Positions 8,684 to 16,257 of a DNA stretch of 64,000 nucleotides are shown piece by piece (positions within the stretch are counted from its first letter, which is position 1; each line of letters begins with the position of its first letter). Below the pieces are notes generated by a model, which saw nothing but the letters and a program-made list of their open reading frames with translations, was not told the DNA's origin and did no database searches. Where the stretch lies: the IMG/VR virus record IMGVR_UViG_3300042895_001344, positions 62,001 to 126,000 of that record; one strand, 5' to 3'. The DNA comes from a virus. Both the position numbers and the translations under genes were made by a program.

Positions 8684-9766
8684 TTAAAATCCTATTTTAT
8701 TTCCTTTTGGGGATGTTTTATAGACTTCTGTGTCTATGTTATAAATATCAGCTAAAACCATACCTTCCTCAACTACTTGATTTTTTTCTAAATGTTTTAA
8801 TAATTTATTGGTTTCCTCCACCGATAACTTCTCAAACTTATGTTCGGCAATTAAACGACCCTTACGAAGTAGTGCTTGATCAATTTTCTCTCTCTTCATG
8901 TTGAAGGTTGCAATAACTTGAATATTTAAACAATCCCCCAAAATACCGTCAGTTAGATTAAGGATATTAGATACACCTGCCGGTGACCCGTTACCTTCAC
9001 GATCACTAATAACTCGTTCAGCATCCTCAATTATTAAAACTGAGTTTTTGTGGTCCATCAAGAATGGTATAATAGTTGGTTCAGATAACATCTCCGCCAT
9101 CGATGGTGGAATGAATAAAATATCTTTATCTTTAACCAAAGTAGTCAAATGTTTAATATAAGATGTCTTACCAGTACCAGGATCTCCGTGAAGTAAAATT
9201 ATCCCCTTATCGTTATTTTTATTCAATCTTTCAACAATAACCTCATGAATCTTATTAAAATCACTTCCATAATTTAATTCTAAATCTGTAGGTGGAACAT
9301 ATAAATCGTATTCTTCAGTATCTAAATGACCCATATCACTTTTAACAAGTTGAATATTCGCTTTCTTTTTTGCAACCTCATACTTTTTGAATACACTAAA
9401 ATCAATTTGTTCTTTAATACCTCCCTTTGTTCCATCGTAAGCAAATTCAATATGGACATGATTTTCTTTTGGTTCTTTATGTCCTCTACTTGACTTATAT
9501 GTTCTTACAAAAATTCCCGCAACATCATTCACAAATAAAGATTGTGTTGATGATTCATAAGTTTTAGATTTGATATTAATTTTTATAACTTCGGTGAACC
9601 CGTTCTTTTTTATTTCTTCAATAATATCAGGTTCATACAACAAACTTATATCCGTAAACTTTGATGGTAATTTGTCATACTTAATAACATAGTATTGTTC
9701 TGTTGGTATTTCATTTCCATAAACGGTATCGTAAATGGAATAATTAATTGGTAAATTCTTATTCAT
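8684..9766 (-). CDS. AAA+ family ATPase
   Basis: A 360-residue protein with an AAA+ module in its C-terminal half. The Walker A motif G194-DPGTGKT is followed by Walker B VLIIED (about 243-248), a sensor-1 Asn in VIATFN (about 289) and an arginine-finger-like ALLRKGRL (about 298-305). The N-terminal ~160 residues resemble no domain I recognise and may be the substrate-binding part. The single AAA module suggests a protein-remodelling ring ATPase, in general outline like BCS1- or FtsH-type ATPases, but no protease or membrane segment is visible. It is encoded between a small unknown gene and thioredoxin. The target is unknown. Confidence 0.8.
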   Translation of the reverse strand: MNKNLPINYSIYDTVYGNEIPTEQYYVIKYDKLPSKFTDISLLYEPDIIEEIKKNGFTEVIKINIKSKTYESSTQSLFVNDVAGIFVRTYKSSRGHKEPKENHVHIEFAYDGTKGGIKEQIDFSVFKKYEVAKKKANIQLVKSDMGHLDTEEYDLYVPPTDLELNYGSDFNKIHEVIVERLNKNNDKGIILLHGDPGTGKTSYIKHLTTLVKDKDILFIPPSMAEMLSEPTIIPFLMDHKNSVLIIEDAERVISDREGNGSPAGVSNILNLTDGILGDCLNIQVIATFNMKREKIDQALLRKGRLIAEHKFEKLSVEETNKLLKHLEKNQVVEEGMVLADIYNIDTEVYKTSPKGNKIGF

Positions 9767-9774
9767 ATAATATT

Positions 9775-10110
9775 TTAATTAAGACAAATTGAACCGAAAT
9801 TGGAGAATTCAATAAACACCCCATTATCGTAATCAAAGTCTTCTTTTTTAAATTGTATTCCGTTTTTAAATTTTGTTTTATTAATGACACTAATCGCCGC
9901 AATTGTTTTTCTTAATAATTCAAATTGTTCTCTGTCCAATGTTGCTGTTCCATTTTTTTCATAGTTCTTCTGTGCAATCTCAGTCATATGTTTGTAAAAC
10001 AATTCTTCATCTGAATTACTTAAAAAAAATTCTTTTGCTTCTAAATTGGTTTCAAAGTAATTTTTAACCGATTGAAGATATATTAAAACTTCAGGCGATA
10101 ATTTATCCAT
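9775..10110 (-). CDS. Hypothetical protein, 111 residues
   Basis: Not recognised. A soluble, mostly helical-looking, acidic protein with no cysteine motif, membrane segment or signal peptide. Its ATG overlaps the NusG-like stop codon by one base (TAATG), so translation is probably coupled to the antitermination factor, and it is followed 9 bases later by the AAA ATPase. Its conserved placement between transcription and chaperone-like genes gives no clear function. Confidence 0.7.
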   Translation of the reverse strand: MDKLSPEVLIYLQSVKNYFETNLEAKEFFLSNSDEELFYKHMTEIAQKNYEKNGTATLDREQFELLRKTIAAISVINKTKFKNGIQFKKEDFDYDNGVFIEFSNFGSICLN

Positions 10111-10634
10111 TAAGGTTTCTGTATTTGGTCCAAAGTTAACGAAACTGCAGTATTTCTTCCAAATATTTTTATTTCTACGTCAACACGATCACCTTTTACT
10201 TCTTTAATAATACCACTAAATTCTTTGAATGGTCCTTCACATACTATAATAGATTCTCCAGTATCAAATTTTAATTTTTTACTTTCAATATGTTCTTCTA
10301 ACGTATCATCTTTCAATATACGTCTAACGTCAGTATCTTTTAATAACATTGGCATCCTATCACCCATCATACCCATAATATTAGGTATTAAAGATATTAC
10401 CTTCAAATCATCATTTTCTAATTGTTTAAGAGATTCAAAATAAAGATATCCACTATATAATACTTTTTCTCTAATAACTTTTTTATTTTTAACTACAACG
10501 AATTCTTTCTCAGTAGGACAAACAAATCTTACAATTTTATTTATTCTACCTAAACCAATATCTTTATTGAATTGTTCAGTTAATGATCTTTCTTTACCGG
10601 GTAAAACTTTTACCACGTACCATGCTGTATTCAT
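10110..10634 (-). CDS. nusG: NusG-like transcription elongation/antitermination factor
   Basis: A 174-residue homologue of bacterial NusG, which binds RNA polymerase at the clamp helices and modulates pausing and termination. The N-terminal NGN domain starts AWYVVKVLPGKERSL and carries a VLYSGYLYFE strand near residue 60. A KOW domain occupies about 124-172, with the typical GPFKEFSGIIKEVKGDRVDV and FGR signature. Length is close to host NusG (~180). The gene lies 5 bases downstream of the Dam-like methylase and overlaps the next gene by one base. It could redirect host polymerase on phage DNA together with the phage sigma factor at 19.3-20.1 kb; that cooperation is inferred. Confidence 0.85.
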   Translation of the reverse strand: MNTAWYVVKVLPGKERSLTEQFNKDIGLGRINKIVRFVCPTEKEFVVVKNKKVIREKVLYSGYLYFESLKQLENDDLKVISLIPNIMGMMGDRMPMLLKDTDVRRILKDDTLEEHIESKKLKFDTGESIIVCEGPFKEFSGIIKEVKGDRVDVEIKIFGRNTAVSLTLDQIQKP

Positions 10635-10639
10635 GTCCT

Positions 10640-11653
10640 TTATTTTATATCCTTTAATTTATTCTTTAGTTCCGTTTCTAATTTTTTTAATCTTTTTTCT
10701 TCTTCTTTTCTTTCTTTTTCTACTTGTCTTGCCTTTTTTAAAATATCTCTTATTTTTCTTTCTTCTATCAATCTGTGTTTTTTCTCTTCTTTACCTTCAA
10801 CTTGTGGAGCCTTATAATTCATAATCAATAATTCCGTTCCTTCATTTTGTGTTCCGTCTTTCTTAGCTGCGGCCGCTTTCTTAAAATTCTCGGTTCTCCA
10901 TTCAAATTGATCTTTTGGAAACCATTCAACTAATTGAGGGAAATTGTAATATGATAAACTAAATTTACCTTCAATACTTTTCATACACTCCGCTAATCTA
11001 ATATGATCGTTAACATCAAAATCGTGATTAGAATAATAGTTCTCAGTTTTCCAATATGGTGGATCCATATAGAAATATGTTGTCGGTGAATCATATTGTT
11101 TTACAACATCACAAAAATCTTTGTTCTCAACAAAACTAATACGATCAATGTGTTCTCTATATTTTGGGTTCTTTAACTTATCCATAAAAATTAAAACCTT
11201 ACAACGATAGGCACCTTTATAATCTGTATATGAAGATGTTTCAGGTTTTGACCCTGAGAATACTTGTGTCAACACATACACATACTTACAAGTTATTTCT
11301 AAACTATTCTCTTCTGTTATAACTAATTCAGGATTAAATACTTCTTTCTGATATTGATTAAACATTTGTTCATATTCAGGTGGTGTGTCTTCAACTCCAA
11401 CCGTTTGACATGGGTACGTCGATAACGCCTGATGTAAAACATCATATTGTTTCGTCCACTTCATTAAGTTTGCATTAAGACGATTAAAGTCATTATAAAC
11501 GACCGTTTTTAGATTTGGGAACTTGTCCAAATCCATATTAAAGAATACCCAAAACATACCACTAAAACCTTCTACGTATGTTTCAATATCTGTGGGTATA
11601 TGTGGAACAATCCATTTACCTATTCGTGCCTTTCCTCCAATGTAACTAATCAT
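10640..11653 (-). CDS. Dam-like DNA adenine N6-methyltransferase (D12 class)
   Basis: A 337-residue MTase of the D12/Dam class. The N-terminus MISYIGGKARIGKWI has the family's opening motif, EGFSGMFWVFF (about 28-38) is the AdoMet-binding motif I region, VVYNDFN (52-58) follows, and D197-PPY is catalytic motif IV. Dam enzymes end near residue 280; here ~50 further residues form a highly charged Lys/Glu coiled-coil tail. It probably methylates adenines in phage DNA, for protection or timing; the recognition site is not predictable. It heads the leftward operon that continues into NusG and is divergent from the plus-strand island. The annotated start is the only plausible Met before motif X. 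Confidence 0.85.
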   Translation of the reverse strand: MISYIGGKARIGKWIVPHIPTDIETYVEGFSGMFWVFFNMDLDKFPNLKTVVYNDFNRLNANLMKWTKQYDVLHQALSTYPCQTVGVEDTPPEYEQMFNQYQKEVFNPELVITEENSLEITCKYVYVLTQVFSGSKPETSSYTDYKGAYRCKVLIFMDKLKNPKYREHIDRISFVENKDFCDVVKQYDSPTTYFYMDPPYWKTENYYSNHDFDVNDHIRLAECMKSIEGKFSLSYYNFPQLVEWFPKDQFEWRTENFKKAAAAKKDGTQNEGTELLIMNYKAPQVEGKEEKKHRLIEERKIRDILKKARQVEKERKEEEKRLKKLETELKNKLKDIK

Positions 11654-11667
11654 TAATCATTTATTTA

Positions 11668-11697
11668 TATCAAAAAATATAACCAAAATATTTGATA
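11668..11697. promoter_or_regulatory. Inverted repeat in divergent intergenic region (possible operator)
   Basis: TATCAAA (11668-11674) and TTTGATA (11691-11697) form 7-base inverted arms 16 bases apart in the 72-base gap between the Dam-like gene and the only rightward genes. It overlaps the putative -33 element of the rightward promoter. Operator function is inferred from symmetry and position only. Confidence 0.35.
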
Positions 11698-11722
11698 AAG
11701 AGAAATTTAAAGTATATATTTT
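11691..11722 (+). promoter_or_regulatory. Possible Bacteroidota-type promoter for the rightward genes
   Basis: TTTG at 11691-11694 and TATATTTT at 11715-11722, 20 bases apart, resemble the Bacteroidota housekeeping pattern TTTG ... TAnnTTTG. The ATG at 11726 follows only 3 bases later, so the message would be leaderless or nearly so. AT-rich background makes chance matches likely. Confidence 0.35.
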
Positions 11723-11725
11723 ATT

Positions 11726-11866
11726 ATGGCTTGTAAAACATGTAAAGAAAAGGGTGACATCAAAGATGCTGGTAGTTTTGTACCTACAGGAGTTATCGTA
11801 TTTGCGATAATTTGGACCTGTTTTGGTATCTATGGTGTTTATTCTTTAATTCATAAATTTCTATGA
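11726..11866 (+). CDS. Small membrane protein, 46 residues
   Basis: Too short for most ORF callers. It starts at ATG 11726 (MACKTCKEKGDIKDAG) and ends at TGA 11864-11866, overlapping the ATG of the next gene in the classic ATGA arrangement. The protein has an N-terminal C-K-T-C pair, a short linker and one strong hydrophobic helix (about residues 18-41, VPTGVIVFAIIWTCFGIYGV), so it is probably a single-pass membrane protein. Function is unknown. Support for reality is the tight translational coupling, the promoter-like sequence just upstream and the sensible topology. Confidence 0.65.
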   Translation: MACKTCKEKGDIKDAGSFVPTGVIVFAIIWTCFGIYGVYSLIHKFL

Positions 11867-12501
11867 AAAAGGGAAAATATTTTATAGTTCTTTTTTGTAA
11901 TAAAAAAAGAGTCAAAGTATTATACCGTTGTATGAAAAGAACCACCGTATATGAATATTGGAGGGAATTTAAAACACAGCGTGTACCTCCATTTCTAAAA
12001 GTACAGGGTAGTAAACGCAAACAGGAGTTAGTATATGAGATTGCTTTAATCTTCCCAAATAACCGTTGGGCAACTGCAACATACGTTAAAGATAGTTTGG
12101 GTAGGAATACAAAAGCTAAGATTGAAGACGATAAATTTCGTATCAAAGAAATCTTACCATATTGGCAAGAAGAGTTAATCTATGATCTTCAAACAAAGAA
12201 AAGAATCAGATATCATGAGATGGTGGATAAAATTCTACCGATAACTGAAATTACTCAAATATTCACTTTAAATAAAAATCTATTTGTTCAGATTGAGGAT
12301 GACGTTAAAATGTATGGAAATAAAAACCTTAATGACTCTGACAGATTATTTGAATTACTAAAACAGGATCTACTTAAAAAGAAAAAGACGAACTTTATGT
12401 TCGTCAAAGACATTACAACCTATCAAAGAAAACAATTATATAAATTGTTAGAGTCTAAAGGATTCAATAGACGTGAATTATTTAGACATTACTCATATTA
12501 A
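11863..12501 (+). CDS. Hypothetical protein, 212 residues, rightward
   Basis: Not recognised. A basic, soluble protein (MKKGKYFIVLFCNKKRVKVL) with many Lys and Arg. The N-terminus contains REFKTQRVPPFLKVQGSKRK, and the C-terminus a helix-rich segment ending ESKGFNRRELFRHYSY. With the 46-residue membrane protein it forms the only rightward transcription unit in the window. Its last 20 bases overlap, tail to tail, the leftward gene ending at 12482. Basic charge is compatible with nucleic-acid binding, but no domain supports this. Confidence 0.75.
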   Translation: MKKGKYFIVLFCNKKRVKVLYRCMKRTTVYEYWREFKTQRVPPFLKVQGSKRKQELVYEIALIFPNNRWATATYVKDSLGRNTKAKIEDDKFRIKEILPYWQEELIYDLQTKKRIRYHEMVDKILPITEITQIFTLNKNLFVQIEDDVKMYGNKNLNDSDRLFELLKQDLLKKKKTNFMFVKDITTYQRKQLYKLLESKGFNRRELFRHYSY

Positions 12502-12715
12502 AGATAATATCTACTTCACCTATACTAATTGTAAATGTTTCTTCTGGTTTTTCAATTCTTCTTCCGTATTTTTTTTGTATAACATTAAACGCAATTAAAA
12601 ATTCTTCCTCTTTTAAGTTTAATACAATAGTTTTTGATTCTGTATTTGTGTTTAACTTTTCTAATAAGTCACTTATAATAGCCAATTGATTTAATAACTC
12701 ACCTTTTTTTTCCAT
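12482..12715 (-). CDS. Hypothetical protein, 77 residues
   Basis: Not recognised. A small protein (MEKKGELLNQLAIISDLLEK) starting with an amphipathic helix and ending in strand-like ETFTISIGEVDIIFNMSNV. It overlaps the upstream gene by 17 bases and the convergent rightward gene by 20 bases. No motif is visible. Confidence 0.6.
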   Translation of the reverse strand: MEKKGELLNQLAIISDLLEKLNTNTESKTIVLNLKEEEFLIAFNVIQKKYGRRIEKPEETFTISIGEVDIIFNMSNV

Positions 12716-12896
12716 AACCTAATATCTTTAATAATTTATCTATTATAGATACTTTCTTTTTTGGTTTAAACAACTCTTCCTTATTAATTTTTTTTATTTC
12801 ATCAATCATCCTCGTCTTCTGTATCTCCACTTCCTTCTGATCCTTCTTCATTTCCTTGTCCAGCCAATTCAATCCCTGTTGTAATTTCTTGTCCAT
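12699..12896 (-). CDS. Small Lys/Glu-rich protein with an ambiguous start
   Basis: Unknown function; a highly charged helical protein ending IDKLLKILGYGKKR. Two starts are possible. The ATG at 12894-12896 gives 65 residues and a 95-base overlap in another frame with the end of the upstream gene. The internal ATG at 12807-12809 (MIDEIKKINK) gives 36 residues and the tight stop-start overlap ATGATTGA. The extra 29 residues (MDKKLQQGLNWLDKEMKKDQ and on) look like normal amphipathic protein, so the longer form is kept here, but the shorter one is also reasonable. Confidence 0.5.
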   Translation of the reverse strand: MDKKLQQGLNWLDKEMKKDQKEVEIQKTRMIDEIKKINKEELFKPKKKVSIIDKLLKILGYGKKR

Positions 12897-13257
12897 AATT
12901 ATCAGTTAGATTTATCTCTTTTAATTTATCTAAAGTTTCTGTTTTAAATAATTCTTGTAATTCTTTTACTTTTTGGTGGAATAACTTTTGTTTTTCTTCT
13001 TCCTCCTTATTATATTTAAATATTTCATCCGCACACGCAAATACAACGTCGTAACCTTCTTGAGTTGCTTGTGAGATAAACGATACTAAATTAAATTTAT
13101 CGTTTTTATCCTGTACTTTTAAAGTAACAGTTCTATATGGTTTTACTATATCTTCATACTTCCAAGATAAAGGTACTTTAATGTCTAAACTAACATTATT
13201 TTGTATCTCTCTTAAAGAATGAAAGTGTGGTCTTAATGATTTTATTTCTTCAAACAC
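12802..13257 (-). CDS. Hypothetical protein, 151 residues, acidic tail
   Basis: Not recognised. The N-terminal ~100 residues (MFEEIKSLRPHFHSLREIQN) look globular with alternating strands and helices; a Lys/Glu-rich helical segment follows, and the last ~20 residues are a low-complexity Gly/Glu/Asp tail (GSEGSGDTEDEDD). The acidic tail is encoded in the region that also reads, in another frame, as the N-terminus of the downstream small gene. It belongs to a cluster of small accessory genes (12.5-14.1 kb). Confidence 0.65.
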   Translation of the reverse strand: MFEEIKSLRPHFHSLREIQNNVSLDIKVPLSWKYEDIVKPYRTVTLKVQDKNDKFNLVSFISQATQEGYDVVFACADEIFKYNKEEEEKQKLFHQKVKELQELFKTETLDKLKEINLTDNYGQEITTGIELAGQGNEEGSEGSGDTEDEDD

Positions 13258-13261
13258 GGTA

Positions 13262-13444
13262 TTAAATTAAAATGTAGGTTATTATATATGAAGATGCCAC
13301 TAATAGGATTATTTGTTCCACATTAGATAATTTCATAGGTTCAGGGTTTTCTTGAAATAATTTTACAATAAATTCAAGTAAAAATTTTGTAAGATATAAT
13401 ATACTTAATACAAAAAAGAAAAGTTTAATTTGTTGCATCATCAT
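13262..13444 (-). CDS. Small two-helix membrane protein, 60 residues
   Basis: Predicted integral membrane protein with two hydrophobic segments: residues ~7-27 (KLFFFVLSILYLTKFLLEF) and ~43-60 (VEQIILLVASSYIITYILI), joined by a short polar loop containing ENPEP. Size and hairpin topology would fit a small holin-type or superinfection-immunity protein, but nothing specific supports either. Its start overlaps the upstream Hc1-like gene by 20 bases. MMMQQ offers three adjacent Met starts. Confidence 0.6.
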   Translation of the reverse strand: MMMQQIKLFFFVLSILYLTKFLLEFIVKLFQENPEPMKLSNVEQIILLVASSYIITYILI

Positions 13445-13616
13445 GTTGTTTCATTTCATCAAGGATCTCTTTTCTGTAGACTCCAATTAATTGTTTTATT
13501 TCTTGGGCGTATTTTCTTGCTCTAATAGAAGCACTTCTGTTACCCTTTCCATAAACCTTCTCCGTGTCAACTTTCATCTTCATGAAAAGTTCGTCAATTT
13601 TTTTTAAGGTTTCCAT
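13425..13616 (-). CDS. Histone H1-like (Hc1-type) nucleoid protein
   Basis: A 63-residue basic helical protein similar to the Hc1-like H1 histones of Bacteroidota and chlamydiae. The key match is the centre, EKVYGKGNRSASIRARKYAQ followed by E-I-K-Q-L-I and YRKEILDEM, corresponding to the family pattern K-x-Y-x-K-G-N-x-S-A-x-x-R-x-R-K. Such proteins bind and compact DNA. In a phage it could condense phage DNA or displace host nucleoid proteins; that role is inferred. It begins the run of small genes leading to 12.5 kb. The family call rests on remembered motif similarity and needs a profile search. Confidence 0.65.
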   Translation of the reverse strand: METLKKIDELFMKMKVDTEKVYGKGNRSASIRARKYAQEIKQLIGVYRKEILDEMKQHDDATN

Positions 13617-13655
13617 ATTTTATTACGATTTTAATATCAATATATGGAAAAAAAT

Positions 13656-14129
13656 TCACTTTTTCAAGTTTTGTTCTAACAATTTGTATAATTCCGTTAA
13701 CATATCCAGTTCAGATCTGGTTTTTCGGTGAACAAAGTCAAAAAGTACATAAAAATATTCTGGTATTCTTATTGTATTTTCTAAATTCTTAGGGTAATAA
13801 TAAGCCTCTAAATAGAAATTCCACATATATTCATATGCGTTACCCCTTTCTTTAAAATAAATTTTTTCTTTACTAAAACTATCCACCGCTTTATCCCAAC
13901 ACCATGTAAAATGGTTCATTTGATCATCGGTTGTTTTAACCGCATCGGGACCTAAATAAGTTTCTTCGATTAAATTATATAGTGAAATAAGAAAATCATA
14001 GAAAAGTTCAGTTTTTTCTCTACTAATATTGTATGCCCTATACCATACATCAATTTGTTGTTTGTAATTTTCCGAGCCAATAAACTCTAAATAATTCTCT
14101 TTATTTTCCATAACTTTATTATAATACAA
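13656..14129 (-). CDS. Hypothetical protein, 157 residues
   Basis: Not recognised. A soluble, aromatic-rich helical protein (Tyr, Trp and Phe common; for example WYRAYNISREKTELFYDF). No cysteine cluster, signal peptide or membrane helix. The true start may be the internal ATG giving MENKENYLEFIG, six codons in, because the first six residues look like untranslated leader. It is flanked by the acidic 415-residue gene and the Hc1-like gene. Confidence 0.65.
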   Translation of the reverse strand: MYYNKVMENKENYLEFIGSENYKQQIDVWYRAYNISREKTELFYDFLISLYNLIEETYLGPDAVKTTDDQMNHFTWCWDKAVDSFSKEKIYFKERGNAYEYMWNFYLEAYYYPKNLENTIRIPEYFYVLFDFVHRKTRSELDMLTELYKLLEQNLKK

Positions 14130-14161
14130 ATATAAAGATTAATGAAAAGATTTAAAAGGTA

Positions 14162-15409
14162 TTATTGAGTTTTTTCGTTGTATTTAAACATTTTCTTCAT
14201 CTTCTCAACTTCTTCGTTGATTGATTTAGATTTAACCGGAACGGCTTGTTTGGTATATAACTCTCTACTATCCTTATCCTTTTGTCTGTCTTTAACTTGT
14301 TTTTCAATTCCTTTAGCCGTTTCAGGTGTTGGTATTACATTACCATCTTTATCTTTAGGTTCTTCTCCAAGTTTAGATCCATTAGATGGTTTAACATCTG
14401 TCTTTTCTGTTGTTGGGGCATTACCAGTTGTTGAATGTCCCTCAATTGATTTCTTTAATCTATCTTTAAATTGTTGAGATGGTTCAATATCGTAATCTAA
14501 GTTTTCTAAACCTGCGAAGTTTTTCTTAATTTCATCTTCTTGTGCTGGTGTGTTCTTTCTTGCAACCTTTTCACCTTTACCAATTGCCTTAGGAAATTCA
14601 GGGTTATCGTTACCATCAAATTTCATTGTTGCCGCTATTTTCTTTTCAACTGCAGCAATATTAGCCTTGTTTTCTTTACCACTTTCAGTGTGTGATTTTT
14701 TAGCCGCATCTAAACCAGGTATTGATTCACTAACCATTTTAGCAATCATATTAGTTAATTCAGTTTCAGTTAAACGTATTGTCTTCTTTTTTGATTCATA
14801 CATACCACCACCACATTCACACATTTCTTTACCACATTTTTCACAACTTTTCTTTTCTTCACCCATTTCATTAGGTGTTTCTTCACCTTTATCTACATAA
14901 CTATGTTTTTTTCTTCTACCTCTTAACATTTCTTCAAAATCATCTCCACCTTCTTCCTCTTCTTCCATATAAGAACCACCACACTCTTCACAGTCTTCTT
15001 CCTCTTTTACGTCATATTCTTTATCACCAACTTTAAATTCTTTATCACCTTTTAATTTAGCGGCAGCTAATGCTCCACCAAACGCATTTCCTTCTTCCGG
15101 TTGCATTTCTGTATTTTCCATATTGTCTGTTTCTTCTAATTGATCATTCATTTCGTCTAATTTATCTAACATGTCGTGATGTGATTCATAAACACCTTTC
15201 TCAATGATAAGTTCTTTACCTGGATGCATTTCTTTAAATTTATCCATATCATTTTCAGCCTCTTCTTGACTATTATAAGTACCTAAAGGAATTCCCTCAC
15301 ATTTGATGTGATACACTTCTTTATTACCTTCAGACTCTTCAATTATAGTTTTTCTAACTTCGTCAGTAACTATACTTTCTATTAGTTGTTTTATTTCACT
15401 TACTTTCAT
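14162..15409 (-). CDS. Acidic low-complexity protein with CxxC clusters
   Basis: A 415-residue, strongly acidic and probably partly disordered protein of unknown function. It opens with an amphipathic segment (MKVSEIKQLIESIVTDEVRK), and a similar motif recurs at about 209-228 (KTIRLTETELTNMIAKMVSE). Between them lie C140-EEC143 and C189-EKC192 plus C197-EC199, which could form a zinc ribbon, embedded in Glu/Asp runs. The C-terminal third is charged and Lys-rich. Proteins of this kind in large phages can be virion core or scaffold components; that is only a guess from composition. Its start is 2 bases after the upstream stop, with TATTTATA 5 bases before the ATG. Confidence 0.6.
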   Translation of the reverse strand: MKVSEIKQLIESIVTDEVRKTIIEESEGNKEVYHIKCEGIPLGTYNSQEEAENDMDKFKEMHPGKELIIEKGVYESHHDMLDKLDEMNDQLEETDNMENTEMQPEEGNAFGGALAAAKLKGDKEFKVGDKEYDVKEEEDCEECGGSYMEEEEEGGDDFEEMLRGRRKKHSYVDKGEETPNEMGEEKKSCEKCGKEMCECGGGMYESKKKTIRLTETELTNMIAKMVSESIPGLDAAKKSHTESGKENKANIAAVEKKIAATMKFDGNDNPEFPKAIGKGEKVARKNTPAQEDEIKKNFAGLENLDYDIEPSQQFKDRLKKSIEGHSTTGNAPTTEKTDVKPSNGSKLGEEPKDKDGNVIPTPETAKGIEKQVKDRQKDKDSRELYTKQAVPVKSKSINEEVEKMKKMFKYNEKTQ

Positions 15410-15411
15410 AT

Positions 15412-16257
15412 CTATATAAATATATCTTTAATCTCATTTAATACGATATTTTCCACTTGTTTACGTGGTAAACCGTATGTTTTTGAGATTTCGTTTATTA
15501 TTTGTTGTATTTCTTTGTCTTCATTAACGTATTCAATTGCTCCCGTATTACCTTGATTACAATAAGGAAACTTCTTACATTTCTCTTTTACCTTAACAAA
15601 AACACTATCTGGTCCTCCCCATTTAGGGAAATTCTTATCCTTGACCGCTCTACCTTTATAGATACTGTCAGGTCCGTCAATCTTCAATGGGTCTTTACGA
15701 CCACCAGAGGTTGATTTACCGAACGCAGGGACATCAAATGCACCTGAAGAACTTGAATCTGTTACTTCCCCTAATTCTTGTTCGTTTGGTTCAAAATTAG
15801 GTATTTTAGATATTTTTCTTTTAATCACATCTCCATCTCCACCAAACGCCGATCCTTCAAAAGAACCTGACGAATCTGCACCTGTTTCTTTTACTTCTTC
15901 TTTCTTTTTTGTCATATCCACGACCCACAATTTGGGGTTAATACCTTTACCAATTAAACCAGCAAGTCTTGTATTACCACCTAAAAGGTCATAATCGTTC
16001 TCACCAAATTTAACTACCATTGGTATTTCAACTTCACCCTCTTTAAAATGCTTTTCAAATCTTTTTTTCTTTTCATCCTCAAGTGTATCATAATCTAAAT
16101 CCACATTATTCAATACTTCTTTAATTGAATTAAAATTAGAAATTTCAAAATCTTTAGATGCTTTCTCTAACCACTTGTCCTTACCCATCTTTTCAAATTC
16201 ACGGTAACGAAGAGCCTCACTCCACTCATGTTCAAAGTTTGGTTTAGAATACTTCAT
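15412..16257 (-). CDS. ParB-like domain protein
   Basis: A 281-residue protein with a ParB/sulfiredoxin-type segment near residues 75-110: EIPMVVKFGENDYDLLGGNT, then RLAGLIGKGINPKLWVVDM. This matches the ParB N-terminal pattern in which a G-x-T/E-R-x-A turn follows two strands; in ParB-type proteins this turn binds CTP or phosphate. The rest is low complexity, with two repeated SSGSFEGSAFGGDG / SSSGAFDVPAFG blocks and a final helix (RKQVENIVLNEIKDIF). Phage ParB-like proteins include nucleases and segregation factors, and the particular role here cannot be read. It overlaps the next upstream gene by one base (TAATG). Confidence 0.55.
   Translation of the reverse strand: MKYSKPNFEHEWSEALRYREFEKMGKDKWLEKASKDFEISNFNSIKEVLNNVDLDYDTLEDEKKKRFEKHFKEGEVEIPMVVKFGENDYDLLGGNTRLAGLIGKGINPKLWVVDMTKKKEEVKETGADSSGSFEGSAFGGDGDVIKRKISKIPNFEPNEQELGEVTDSSSSGAFDVPAFGKSTSGGRKDPLKIDGPDSIYKGRAVKDKNFPKWGGPDSVFVKVKEKCKKFPYCNQGNTGAIEYVNEDKEIQQIINEISKTYGLPRKQVENIVLNEIKDIFI
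15415..15422 (-). promoter_or_regulatory. TATTTATA motif
   Basis: Exact octamer on the minus strand 5 bases before the ATG at 15409, overlapping the last codons (DIFI) of the ParB-like gene. The spacing is too short for a normal leader, so it may be fortuitous. Confidence 0.28.

Noticed and set aside
8740-8747. Another TATTTATA inside the AAA ATPase gene
   Set aside because: Not near any start codon; shown as evidence that the octamer also occurs by chance in this AT-rich genome.
11793-12146. Minus-strand 117-residue ORF in the rightward island
   Set aside because: Antisense to a well-supported rightward gene, with no start context or motif.
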